Positions 10,370-22,099 of a DNA stretch of 64,000 nt are shown one piece after another. Position 1 is the stretch's first letter. Each line of letters opens with the position of its first letter. The notes under the pieces are model-generated. The model saw nothing but the letters and a program-made list of their open reading frames with translations, was not told the DNA's origin and did not search any database. Source of the stretch: Puccinia triticina. Its lineage: Eukaryota > Basidiomycota > Pucciniomycetes > Pucciniales > Pucciniaceae. Location of the stretch: assembly GCF_026914185.1 (NCBI RefSeq), contig NC_070574.1, forward strand, positions 1-64,000. The letters are read 5' to 3'. The position numbers were made by a program, and so were the translations under genes.

Positions 10370-11905
10370 ATAGACTTGGTCTTCTTTCCAGGTAGACTTG
10401 CACTCACTGGTCAATTTACTGCTCTATTCCATCAGCCATTAGGTATTAGTGAGTTGGGTTGACTTGGTCAGTCCATTCAAGGGGTTCTTCTCCCCCCGCT
10501 GTGCAGGGAATTCAATATCAGGTAGACCAGGTCACCAATTACTCTTGGGAGATTTGCTTTGCTTTGCTGGCCCTTGCTGTTTGTCTGCTGGCTGGCTGGC
10601 TGGTTGATTTATTCCAAGGGCATCCTTCATGTTCTTTCTCCGAAATAATCAGCATGCAAGTGTGTTTACTACTTACTTTCATGGATTTTTTTTGATTGTT
10701 TCTTGTGTTGGTGGAGATGCAGGCCTGCCCACTTCTCCCATCAACTTTGTGTTGTATTTTCCCTTGTTTCAATCAGAATGTAGACCTGCTTGCTCATCTA
10801 TCTGCCTATATTTTTCTTGTCTTTGTCTTGAAAAGCCCAGCAGGTAGATTGGATCTCTTCTGCTGTTGGGTGTCACCAGTGATTTTCATCAATAAAACAG
10901 CATGTTGAACTGCTTGTCCATTGCTTTCACGTGTTTCTGTCTGTCTCTTTCTTGTGACACTGGACAGCTACAATTGTTCAGTCTACGTATTAATTTCTTC
11001 TCTATGTTTTCCCACAGCTGATCAATGTTTAGGCTTACTTGCTCACTACATTCATGGCACTTTTCCTTCTTGTTTCTTGCAATGCTGGAATGGTTGACTG
11101 TGTTACTCCTCCCACAATTTCCGTACTATTTCTTTCCTGAATTCCCAAGGATGTAGACCTTTTCACTCATTGCTTTGATGTTTTTTTCCTTCCTTTTTAT
11201 TGTAATAATCATCACGCAGCTTGGCTCCTTTCTCTCATGGAGTGGGTCCAGCTTTGGTCCTGATTTAATCAGAATGCACAAATTCTCATACATCACTTTG
11301 GTGGGATTCTGTCTGTATAATTCTTCCAACAATGGAAACTCATTACATTCTTCACCGTGTTTTACTTGAAATACTAAGCATGTAGGTCTGCTCACTGGTT
11401 ACAACTAGTAAAGTTGCCTGTCTCTTTCTTTGACTATCAAACAGCTAGACTGGCATTTTTGTCACGCGTATTTTCACCCTGTATTTTTCTGGGTTTGATT
11501 GGCATGTACGTTTTCTCCATCAACATTTTGATGGTGTTTTTCCAGTCTCTTGTTTTTTCCAATGAGCAGCTTGAAATTGCCACCCCTTCTACAATATTGC
11601 TGCCAAATTAATCGTGGGATTAATTATCAGGTTGGCTTTGTACTCCTTATTTTGGCAGGACTTATTGCGTGTTTATCTTTCCCCCATTTTATTCTGGCCT
11701 TTGTCAGCAGGTACATTGAGGGTCTATACTTTTTCATGGGCTTTTCCAGCAGGTACATTGAGGATTTGATTTTTGGGATGGGATTTCCTTTGATTGCTCT
11801 CTCATATTCTTAAATTTGGCGGCAGGTAGACTCGTGTAGTTCATCCAGGTGATTTTTACCCATGCTTTTCCAGCATTTTGGGTCAGGTAGACTGGGAAAT
11901 TCAAT
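10370..11905. repeat. Decayed minisatellite built on CAGGTAGACTTGCTCACT
   Basis: A word like GCAGGTAGACTTGCTCACT recurs about twenty times at intervals of mostly 55-70 bp, in one orientation and embedded in T-rich sequence. Examples are near 10391, 10520, 10779, 10842, 11020, 11150, 11378, 11443, 11708, 11750, 11822 and 11883. Copies diverge strongly, and the spacing is sometimes doubled where a copy is unreadable. This reads as an old tandem array. Open frames here are short and I support no gene. Confidence 0.65.
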
Positions 11906-11939
11906 ATTTTGGTGAAATTATTTTTCCTTTACAGTGGGG

Positions 11940-13489
11940 GCTCAGGGCAGTGGGATCTACCTCGTCTTCCTCCCACCAAGAAAAAGTAGAAGGTAGACGT
12001 CCCTGGGCGCCCAAGGCATTCATCCAGATACTAGCCTCTAGCTATCGAGGTTTCCCGAGATCGTACGTCCGCGATCAACCCAGTGATGGCTGGGTGGGGC
12101 CGACGTGCCGAAGAGGCGGACAAGGCAGGATCGATTGGGTCGATCGTCGGTTGTCCTCCTTGAGCAATGACTGGGAAAAGCTGCGTAGCGAAGTTTGACG
12201 GGTCAACACTAGAAGGCAAGCACTTAGCTACACACGTAGAAACTTGGGCCTTGACTCGAGAAACTTACTACTGGTATACCGGTAGAGTTTCGAGATGGAA
12301 CGCTGAGAAGTTCGACGCTGGGAAGTTCGAACTATATCGTGATCACGCAAAACGTATCTGAGAAAAAAAGAAGTCACACTTTGGGTAAGTGGACAGTAGC
12401 CAAGGTTTCAGGGAAAAATTTCCCGATGAGGCCCCCAAATGTCAGGGCGGGTCTCTATTGTGGCCGCGCCCTGAATCTTAACCTTAGATATATTCTAAGG
12501 TTCTCAGCTGGTCTCAGCTGTCTCGACGTCCGTCGGTACTCGACTTGGCCATAGCACAAGGAGGAAAGCCGCGCCTCCGTCTGGAGGGGCTGGTTGAGCG
12601 TATACAACCGGAATCCGAAGGACTCGAAGAACTGGTCCTATCTAGGACAGGGAAGAGAGGAAAGGAAAAAAGACCCGACTTGCCTAGTGAAACAGGGAGT
12701 TGGGTCGAGTGCGGAAGGGATGAGGATAATAAAAGAGATGGATCAAGGAAAAACCCCAATCGTTGTGTTCGGCGTTTGTGGTCGAATACAATAATAAAGT
12801 CGGGTGTGGTGACTGATCTGGGGGCTATTCCTGGTAGGAACAATCCCTGATACTTATACCCCAGCTATGCTGGGTTAACTTGTGGTTCGATGTGCATCAG
12901 CACTCTACGATCTATCCACCTGGGAATCTTATTAGAAGATGCCCAGGTATTGCTCACTCACTCACTCGAGGTCGGTGAGCCTAATGTCATGCTTCACTCG
13001 GGCTGGCCTGCCCACTCGGGGGCGACACCTGAGTGCGCTCTCTAGTCGGAGGGGTTGCTTGGTTGCAGGCCGCTCTCACTCGCAGCAGCCCGTAATTTGT
13101 TGCTGTCTGTGCTGTCTTGACTAGCAGACTGCTGACATCCCTCAGGCCAATCAGACTCAATTTATCTACTCCACATCAACGATAATCATTGGGTTTTGGC
13201 CAATGTGGTAGGGAATGATGGTGTGAAACCCATTCCCCCTCCCGTCTTGGCAACCCGGGTGACTTCACAAAATGCCAAAAGATGGTTGACTCACATCCAG
13301 GCGGGCCTTGCTCTCTTCTGCAAGTCCCTTGCCCGTGCTTGATTTTTTTTTTCTTGTTTTTTTGGTGTTTAATTTTTCTTTTCTTGCTGACTATACATGC
13401 ATATATAAATAAATAAAAATTGTCTCAAGAACTTGAACTTTTTCAAATACGATGAAAGCCTGTACACCACTCATGGTTTTCTCCCTAAT
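11940..13489. other. Repeat-like unresolved block
   Basis: Base composition shifts to GC-rich between about 11940 and 13150. At 12438-12477 TCAGGGCGG and CCGCGCCCTGA form an imperfect hairpin, a layout seen at LTR ends. Overlapping open frames on both strands (12514-12850) have no recognisable domain. From 13340 the sequence is T-rich and includes a TATATAAATAAATAAA run. I suspect a solo LTR or element remnant but cannot define its borders. Confidence 0.3.
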
Positions 13490-13499
13490 TTACCCCACA

Positions 13500-13835
13500 A
13501 ATTCAATCACACCCCAAGATGCACCCCAAGTTCTTGGTGTGCTCGGGGATGCACCCCATTAATTTTTGAATTGGGGTGCAAATCTGTTGACCAGTGGTTG
13601 CTTTTGGGGTGCGCGCACTGTGCACACCAATTTACTTGGGGTATAAGAGGTTTTACCCCAAGATTGAGTCTCTGTGTCCTGGTACACCAACTATTTTGGG
13701 GTGCTCAGGTGAATACCCCATGCAAACTGGGGTGTATTTACCAGTACCCCAAGCTTACTGGGGTACCCAACTGGGTACCCCATTTCTTTGGTATACATGA
13801 AGCAAAAGCTTGGGGTGCATTTAGCATGCCCCGAT
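13500..13835. repeat. Inverted-word zone 1: TTGGGGTGC / GCACCCCAA
   Basis: At least 18 copies of the TGGGGT/ACCCCA word occur in alternating orientation every 15-30 bp, for example near 13517, 13550, 13572, 13605, 13636, 13657, 13695, 13715, 13746 and 13765. Adjacent copies can pair into small hairpins, such as CTGGGGTACCCAACTGGGTA near 13759. Confidence 0.75.
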
Positions 13836-14029
13836 GTATTGTGGAAGGTACATGTAGAACATACACCATACCTATGCTGAAACTAAGCCCAACTGTGAGC
13901 AGGTGGACTTGATCCACAATGTTGACCAAATATATGAATGTTTTGACCTGATTTTTCTACCTCTGTGTATACCCATACCCTGTACATTACTCTGATGCAT
14001 GTTTTTGTATTTTTTTGGGTCAGCCCAAG

Positions 14030-14345
14030 TACACTCCAAAAAAATCCCAAAAGCACTCCACAAGTGAGTGGATGGAGTGCGCACTCCAATGATTGTTGGA
14101 GTACAGAGTAGAATACTCCAAGTTGGCTGGAGTGCAGAACCGGGGACTCAAGAGTCTTTGGAGTGCACGACCAAGAACTGCAGTGGCCAGCAAATGTAAT
14201 GAGTGCTGGTGAGTCCCACTCCATAAAATTAGAGTGCATGTCCCCAACACTCCATTCATGATATTTCTCCTCCCTGAAAGGGGAGTGCAGAGCTCTCCAG
14301 CCAGAGCTGGAGTGCATATGGGGTTCAAGTTGAACCCCAGTCAAG
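14030..14345. repeat. Inverted-word zone 2: GGAGTGC / GCACTCC
   Basis: The ACTCC/GGAGT word recurs about 15 times in both orientations, for example at 14033, 14054, 14079, 14098, 14118, 14159, 14217, 14249, 14282 and 14308. It often forms facing pairs such as GCACTCCAATGATTGTTGGA near 14081. It follows zone 1 directly but uses a different word. Confidence 0.72.
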
Positions 14346-14389
14346 CAGAGTATACTATGTACACAGCCTGTCTGGCCCACCCCACTGGA

Positions 14390-15460
14390 TGCCCGCTGAC
14401 ACCTCTTGATCACCGGTACACCACGGGGGCAAAAGAAAAAAATCGTGATTGGAGTGGAATCTCCTCTTGATGACTGGTCCATGCCGGTCATTGAGGGGAC
14501 TCACACCTCTCGATGACCGGTGTGTACAGGTCATTGAGAAGAGTGATTCCCCCCGATGACCAGTACAGACCGGGATGGAGGAGATTCACACCTCCTCCCA
14601 ATGACTGGCCCATGCTGATCATCGAGGGGAGTCACACCTCTCGATGACCAGTGTGTACAGGTCATCGAGAGGAGTGATTCCCCCCAATGACCAGTACAGA
14701 CCGGCATTGAGGAGATTCACACCTCCTCTCAATGAATGGTCCGTGCTGGTCATCGAGGGGACTCACACCTCTCGATGACCAGTGTGTACAGGTCATCAAG
14801 AGGAGTGATTCCCCCCAATGACCGGTACAGACCAGTCATCAACCGGACGTGTTACTCCTCTCTCCCCTTGATGTCCGTCCAGGTCATCGAGAGGAGTAAC
14901 ACCTCCCCTTGATGACCAGTCTGTACCGGTCATCAAGGGGACTTCCACCTCTTGATGACCGGTCTACACGGATCATCAAGAGGAGTACATAACACCTCCC
15001 CTCGATGATCATCAGCCTGTGCCGGTCATCTACGGGACTTGCACCTCTTGATGACCGGTAAATACAGGTCATTGAGGGGAATAATTCCTCTTGATGACCG
15101 TTTCCTACCAGCCATTGAGGGGAGTAACATCTCCTCTCAATGACCAGTCTGTGCCAGTCATTGAGGAGATCCTCATGTCCTCTTGATGACCGGTACAGAC
15201 TGGTCATCAAGGAGGGAGCACTACACCTCGGTCATTGAGTGGGGTATGTACTCCACTCAATGGCCATCAAGTGGCATTAAACCCCAGTACGCCGCTTGAT
15301 GGCCTGTCATTGAGTGGCGTGCACAGGACCCGATGGCTGGTCATCACTATTGGAGTACACACCCCAGTTGATGGCTGGCCATCGGGTGGTATGCATACTC
15401 CGCTCGATTGCCGTTCATCGAGCGGAGTGTGGTATATAACTCCACCCGGTGGGGTTGAAG
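14390..15460. repeat. Hairpin satellite, GATGACCGG / CCGGTCATC family
   Basis: A near-continuous array of facing pairs: CCTCTTGATGACCGGT, a spacer of about 8-15 bp, then the reverse complement ending in GAGGAGT. The period is about 60-70 bp between pairs. At 15230-15440 the word drifts to CACTCAATGGCC/GGCCATCAAGTG. Related satellites recur at 36545-37400 and 49520-50345. No coding capacity. Confidence 0.88.
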
Positions 15461-18400
15461 AGATATTCAATCGAGGAGCGTATGTAAGCCGCTCCGAGGA
15501 GGCGTGAGGCGTAATGCCCCCTGTTGATCCCCCTTGTCACAGAAACGTACGGCCGTACATTGGTGTGACACACACCAATTCAAGTCAAAAGCTTCAAAAC
15601 CAAAACAAGCCAAAAAATCAATTCAAAAAGGAATTAAATCATCCTATTTTTACAACAGAAAGAAGTCTGAAGAGGAAAACAATAGTAACACAACTTGGAA
15701 ACACAGAAATTCCCAAATTCCAGGCTAATCAACAGTAGTTCAGGCTCAAACTTTGGAGCAATGTCAATTGTAAGTCAGATATGTTATTTTTTTCTTTATT
15801 TAAAATTATTTCTCGAATCAGGCAAAAAAAAATGATGCAGTAAACCATAAAAAATGTGAAAAAATGTGATCCTTCTCAAAAGACAGTTTTTTATAAACTT
15901 GGCATCTAATTCACTACACAACAACTCACGGATTCAGAATTCACGCCTTGAGTATCTTAAAAATTGTTAATCCTCATTCTGAATTGAATCAATCCAATTT
16001 TTTTTTTCTGAAAGATCCATGTGCAGTGGAAGTTGGAATTCAGGGTGATTCAACATGCCTCAATTCACTTGTGCATGGCTTGCCCTTAAATCCCCACCAA
16101 AAAAAGAAAAATTGGAAAATTTGCTTCAGGGAGCCAGTTACGGCAAACAAAAAGAATCAGCAACTATATTCCAAGGTGGCTGCACCACCCACTTCCAAGG
16201 GTGTAAATGTTATATGTTGCCATTTCAAGAATCAACCAGCAAATGGTAGAGCCACTCCACCTCATACCCAAAGCCCATTTCTGCTAATAAATCAGAAGAG
16301 AAATCTCACATCCCTGATAATTTTAAATGGACTGAATTAGGGATTGGCAATACATGCATTCATCATTCTCAAATGGAACTTAAGTTTAACTATGAAATTT
16401 TTGAATGGCCTGCTTCAATTTAAACACAGGCTCAGCCACTACCAGCCAGATAAAAAAGATACTCTATTTAAACATCAGCACCATTCAAAGACCCCATTCC
16501 GCCCAACAAACTTGAAGTAAAAATTGGAATTTGAAATCAACTTGCATGTCAACTCCCTCTTCTACCCAACATATAAATCAATCACAACCAGATTTTTGAG
16601 TCTTGTACAAATTCTTTCCTTAAATCCAAGTGAACATCATGACTTGATGCGTAAATATTAGTCTTCTTCTTATAGTTTTCCAGAGACACATCATGCTATA
16701 TGTTGATTCAACCGTTGAAAATCTCAAAAATGGTGAACTAGATCACTTCTGGGAGGTTGCTTTTGACTATGAATCACAGGTTGTTTGTTTCCATGTGTTT
16801 TTTGTCACGTTTTCATTAACCATATTTTTATCCTTGATAAGTTTTGCCTAATTGTATCTAAGCCTTGTGATTTTTTGCTACAATTTGTTCATGTAGCAGC
16901 TAACCTTGAAGAATCAGACAACCAACTTGCAACCAAAAAAAAAAATCATGGGGATACCCTGTTAACCAAGCTGATCTTTTATTCTTCTTGAATTCCTTTG
17001 AGGAATGAAGAATGTCTGCTAGTTGAAACCTGATGGTAAGATTTCCGCTTGTATCGTTTACAATTTTTCTTGCTACCAAGCTCCTGAGAAACCTTGTAAT
17101 CTTTGCTCTTGTTTTGGGTAAGCTCCTTCACATGTTGAATTTATCAAGGTTTGGATTTTGGTCAAAGAAAACTCCAGCTGAGGCTCTTGGAATTCTAGCA
17201 GAGCTGATTGCTTGCGGGCCATTGAAACTACATGTCAAGCAGAACCAATATAGCATCTGCAGGTGGGACAACTGGCATGGAAAATGATGCACATTCAATT
17301 AATAGCAAATACTTCAAAACACTACTCCCCACATTGTTCCTGAAACAATCAAAGGGAACCAATCTAGAATATGATGATTCAATATAAAATTAGCCCAGTG
17401 GCAGAGAGCCATAGAAATTTGAGTAAGAATAACACGTTGAGATTGAAATTGATACCCACAATTGTCCACTCATCATGTCAAGCAGACCCAACCTAGGAAA
17501 TGCATGCGTACTGTAAAACTGGCACAGAGAGTAATGAAGATTCAGTCTAAAAGAACTGTTAGAGAGGAATTTAATTTTAGAGAAAACACACCAAAAATTC
17601 ACTGTTAAATATTTAATACATCCAAACATTTTCAAATTTACTACCAAATCTTTTTGTTCAGATTGAAATTCATTTTAAACAATAGATAAATCAGGAATTT
17701 TGCCAAAGAGTTTCTCTTTTCCAAGCTCACATATCAAGTTTATCTACAGGTTTATTTCTTATGAAATGACTCTCTGCAAGCTTCAAGGATTTATCTTGAG
17801 CATCTTCTAAACCTCAGAAGGGTGAATCTCACTCTTTCACAAGAATTTGAGGAATATCTCCTGGACATTTGGGAATTCAAGTTGACAAGATCTCCTCATG
17901 GAAAAGTTTTTTTTTATCCTCACAAGAGCCTTAGAATTCAATCTCAAGCCAGATTTAACCCATCTCAAACTTGCCTTGAGCGCAATTCAGCATTGATTCA
18001 TCATTAATTCAGCATGAATTGACCACAATTTAATTGAGTGGAAATTGAGTGTAACTTGCTGATAGGGTTCCAGAAGAAAGTTTAAAAAGTTAAAAAAATT
18101 ATTGAATGATTGGAATTGCATGCAAGCGCTGAGCAAGGTCCCATGGTATAACCCCATGATTAATCAAAATATATAATATAGTAGTAATATGAGAAACCAT
18201 TGTTTCTGCCAAGAAGTTGACAATTCCTTGCAGTGTGGTTGTACATATGCTTTTAAAGAGTTAAAATAATTTATACAGTCAAGTTGCAGTTGGTATCAAT
18301 ATGATATCATACCAATTTCCACAGACTTCATTAAACATTCAGCATAACTTCAGCAAAAATTCAGCACAAAATTACACATCACTTGGGGACCAAGTCCTGC

Positions 18401-19490
18401 AAGAGATCTTAAAGGGTTCCTAAAGAGAGGGGTGAAGGCACTTGCACGCAAGTGCTGAGCAAACATCCGTGGTGATAGGACACATAATAAGTTTCACAGG
18501 ATCTAAACCACCCCCGCTCTGCTGGGCTCCTCCTTTTTGTTCTTTTTTTGTTATTTCTTCAAAATAAAACCCTACTATCTTATAGATAGCCCCTCCTTAT
18601 ATCATTCTTCAGGGGGTGTCACCAGAAGAGTACTGCTCTTGGCATCACCTTGCTTGACAAGGCCAGTTGTGCTGGCTCTAAGGCTGAAATGTAGACTACC
18701 TGGGGCAGCACACATGGAAGGAAACTCTCCTTGAGTCCTCATACTTCCAAAAACCTCAATTGCCTCCCACACCATGCTTGCTGCTCTCAGGTTGGTAGTT
18801 TTCTTGTTTCTCTTATGTTTGGTGGTCTCACTTCTTCCTTCTATTATAATTTTCAATCAATAATCCTTCCACAAACCTTGACCACCTCCCACACTGCGCT
18901 TTTGCTTTCTTTCCTTATTTATAAATGTTCCACAAGAAGATCTGCACATAGAGCTGGGAGTGTGATGGGATTGGATTGGATTTAGAAGATTCAATATCAA
19001 CATTCTAATGACTCAGGGGCACATGGCACACTGCCAAGGGTTGGGGGAGGGGGAGGTTCAAAACAATTCTGCTTTGGCATCCTCAAGACTTTCATACATT
19101 TTTAGTTGGTAACCCCCCTTCCACAACAAAATTTTCATACAATTGAAATTAGTATGCTTATGGCTGAAAAGGCCATTCATACCACTTTTCATGCCTACCA
19201 TTTTGGGTTTTTGCCAAAAAAAATCATACATTCACATCACCCACATGTATAGGGGGCTTCCAGGGTCCTGCTACCCCCCCCCCCCCCCCCCATGCCCTCA
19301 AAAAAACCATACAATTGGGGTGATCAGTACCCATTCATACATCTGGGGAGTGTACAGTTTTTGGGAGCAAAGATTCATTGACTCATTTTTGTTAATTAGG
19401 GGCTTTCCAGGGTCGTTATATGTAAAACACATCTTGTAAAATTGGTAGACTATCTATGCTATGTAATTTTTCTGTGAGGAAAAGGGAGTC
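15461..19490. other. AT-rich gene-poor spacer with a poly-C tract
   Basis: No gene is supported in this roughly 4 kb; open frames are short and low in complexity. Local structure: a perfect GTACGGCCGTAC palindrome at 15548 followed by an ATTGGTGTG/CACACCAAT hairpin; TTCAGCA/AATTCAGCA words scattered over 17985-18365; near-copies of GCGCTGAGCAA and GTGCTGAGCAA about 330 bp apart (18127 and 18454); and an 18-base poly-C tract at 19274-19291. Confidence 0.5.
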
Positions 19491-19500
19491 AACTGAAGTT

Positions 19501-20870
19501 CTAAGAATCAACCCTAAAAGCCTCTTGAAGGTGTTTATTGGCCAATTGGTAGGCGCTGTTGAATTGATAAAACCAAGCCTTGTAGTATATCTTGGGAGAA
19601 GGACGATCAGTCTGACGGGCAACAGGAATGAAAATGTGGTCGATCATCGAGAAGATCTTCTGCGGGGCATTTTGAAGATCGATGATTGACTGTTTAATCG
19701 TCATAAAATCTTGGAAGCGATCTCCGTAATTATCCTCCTGGGCAATCGCCTTGACGAGCTTCTCGATCCTTTCAGAAAACGTGTTATTATTTTCAGCAAA
19801 CACATCGAGCTCCCTGGAATTCAGACGTGTGGACATGCTCAAGTGACATCTATCAGTGGACATCTGGAGTAGCTTTGCGTAGAATATTCTGGCTAATCTG
19901 ATGACTGCGATCACCGATATTTGGGGGCGAGTTTGGCCGCTGGGTCGTGGTGGGTAGGGACGCTTGATGAATCTGAGGAACTTGTTGAGCGCGAGATCGA
20001 TAGCTGCTAAGTCCGCTCGCCACTCGGCTTGGATGGAGTCTAGTTCGGATTGATTGAGGAACTCGAGTCCGTGGTCGATGATGCCGGTGCAGCTATGAGC
20101 GAGCTTGAGTAATTCGGTCCTCTTCTGAGGGTGGTGGAGGGCGAAGTCGTGTCCGGAGGATTCGATTGAAAGACGAGAGAAATTAAGCCACTCGCAAATG
20201 TTGTGGGTGACCAGCTTGGTGATTAGCTCGAGACGGCAGGCAGTCGATTGTTTTGCTCCTTTGAAGTCCTGGTCGTGAGTCACTTCTCGTGGGTCTATGC
20301 CTGGGTCGATGCAAGCGATGGCAAATTTGATTTTGTTCAGGATGGGATCGATCTTGTGCAAGATTTTGAGGCAGCGCTCAAGTTTGGAAGCTGGATCGTT
20401 CCGACGATCGGTCGGACTGGTGAGTGCATTCGAAAGGGCGATGACTTGGCGTCTGAGGCTAGGGAAACGTTTTGATCGGAGTTGCTCTAAGAGCTCGGTT
20501 CTGACTTCGACTTGGTTGAATATTACGAGTGGGTCTGGCCGGTTGACAATGCCATCGGAGAGTGAGAAGTATACATCGTTGAGCCGTGCTAACTCATTGA
20601 GGACCAAAACTACATACATTCAGGTGTGTTGAAACAAATCAGCCATACATCGTCTTATGCTTGCAGTAGACTAGGAACATACGCTGGTAGCCTTTAGTTC
20701 CGATGTGGTTTAACCGGGCGATCAGCTCGTCTGGCGTCCCGCACATTCCAGGCTGAGGGATCCAGGTGTTGATGTCGAAAGTTGTCTGCCAATAAAGGGT
20801 TTGCAAGTTAAATAATCGAGGTGGCCGGCAGAAGAGCGCAGCTCACCCCGGTGTCCACGGGAGCCGGACC
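19501..20870 (-). CDS. Lineage-restricted protein of unknown function
   Basis: I do not recognise a named domain. The last exon runs on the minus strand from about 20610 to 19501 (about 370 aa). A GT-AG intron at about 20684-20611 joins it to an upstream exon encoding DINTWIPQPGMCGTPDELIA and ARLNHIGTKGYQ. A second intron at about 20847-20787 joins a short exon reading ETLKGPAPVDTG. The true 5' end is not resolved; in-frame stops upstream imply another exon or intron near 20905. The main exon is helical and charged, with LNELARLNDVYFSLSDGIVN near its start and KIYYKAWFYQFNSAYQLANK near its end. Organisation and composition suggest a multi-copy rust-specific family (inference). It sits about 1.2 kb downstream of the NAA25 gene and on the same strand. 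Confidence 0.6.
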
Positions 20871-21217
20871 TTTCAGAGTCTCGCATGTCAAGCAAGGCTC
20901 TACTCAGCTACAGAGAGGGACAAACTACGTGCGACCTGGATAGCTCCTGCCAAGGGTGGTCCCCGGCGGAACCGGCCAGGCCCACCAGAGAGCCAGCGGC
21001 CTTCTTAAGAAGGCCACTGTAGCGAATGGCCGGATCTACATACATAGTCGAAGAGAGGTAAGGATCATGCAATTCCTCAGAATGTTGAACAGGGCTGCAG
21101 TTAAATTCCATTGCCATCCGCCGTTATTGTTTCAAGCTAATCGCATTATTCGTGCCTACTCGGGACACGCAAAACATCATTAGTACAAATATTTCACGGG
21201 CGAAAGACGTGTCGTTT

Positions 21218-21561
21218 CTAACTTAACTATGTAAGTCCCTCTCTATGTGGAGGGGGGACGCTGTCCCGCAGGGAATGCCATAACGCATATTCCAGATGCG
21301 CACAAAACTTCATGGCAGCGTTGTGACCCAACCTTGAGAGCTGAAGGGAAGCGGTCAAGGTGAGCAGATGCGCACGAGTGAGGCCATCATTTAAATCAAA
21401 ACAAGGAAGCAAAATGTTGAGAAAAGTGAGTAGGTTGAGTTTTAAAATTTTCCCCAGCCATTTGCGTAATCCTCACAGGCCGCGGGGGCGACATAGCCCG
21501 TAAGTCCCTCCTTCGGAGGTCGCTTCGCTCCCCCGAGGAGGGACTTAGCTATGTAAGTTAG
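21218..21561. mobile_element. Small MITE-like element with terminal inverted repeats
   Basis: The left end is CTAACTTAACTATGTAAGTC and the inverted right end reads CTAACTTACATAGCTAAGTC, both continuing CCTC. This gives about 24-bp imperfect terminal repeats enclosing 344 bp. A second GTAAGTCCCTCC/GGAGGGACTTA hairpin lies just inside the right end. It has no coding capacity and no target duplication could be assigned with confidence. Confidence 0.65.
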
Positions 21562-21569
21562 CAAAAAAC

Positions 21570-21897
21570 CTCTTTGGCCAACCTCAAGCTCAGTCCTCAA
21601 ATATCTTTGGCGGTTCCCCTCAAACTCTGCAAGCAGCCCCTAATAGCGGCTTCGGCGGTTTTGGTGGTTTGTCCCAATCCCCAGCTTACCCCATATCTCA
21701 TTTGCTCTGATCTAACACACTATTTCTGACTGCTCTCTTCATCTTGTCTTTCGTGGCTTCTCCTGCTAACACGTTTGGTACTTTTGGGGCAGCTAAAAAT
21801 ACAGCTACCCCCAGTTTCAACCTCTTTGGAGAGAAGCCGGCCGCTCTAACTCCTACATTTGGCACTAAATCACAAACAGTTTCATAACCTGCTGTTA
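21570..21897 (+). pseudogene. Fragment of an FG-repeat nucleoporin
   Basis: The plus strand reads an open stretch from 21570 with LFGQPQAQSS, NIFGGSPQ and GFGGFGGLSQSP, ending at a TGA at 21708. After about 50 bp a second stretch starting near 21765 reads ANTFGTFGAA, SFNLFGEK and PTFGTKSQ and stops at 21895. Spaced FG, GLFG-like and FxFG dipeptides with Gln/Ser/Thr linkers are diagnostic of nuclear-pore FG nucleoporins (Nup98/Nup100-type or a small FG-Nup). No start codon or longer FG domain lies upstream, where the MITE-like element directly abuts it. This looks like a 5'-truncated remnant, though an intron between the two parts is possible. Confidence 0.6.
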
Positions 21898-22099
21898 CAC
21901 TTCTAGTCTGATTGAGTCAAATGGCTATTGACTCGATTTTTCGCTAGATTCGTGTGGACTGAGGAAGCATTTCTTCCCTAGTCTCGGGCGGACTGATGAA
22001 GCATCCCTTCCCTATACGCCTTAGAGGAAGAAAGATATAACAACTTATCTCAACCTTGACAAGAGTACTAGAAGATAGTACCGATCTGCAGAATGGATA

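Noticed and set aside
12514..12850. Two overlapping frames of about 100 aa on opposite strands
   Set aside because: No domain, antisense to each other, inside a repeat-like GC-rich block.
14400..15460. CRISPR-like regular repeats
   Set aside because: The window is eukaryotic; units are inverted pairs without unique spacers of constant length.
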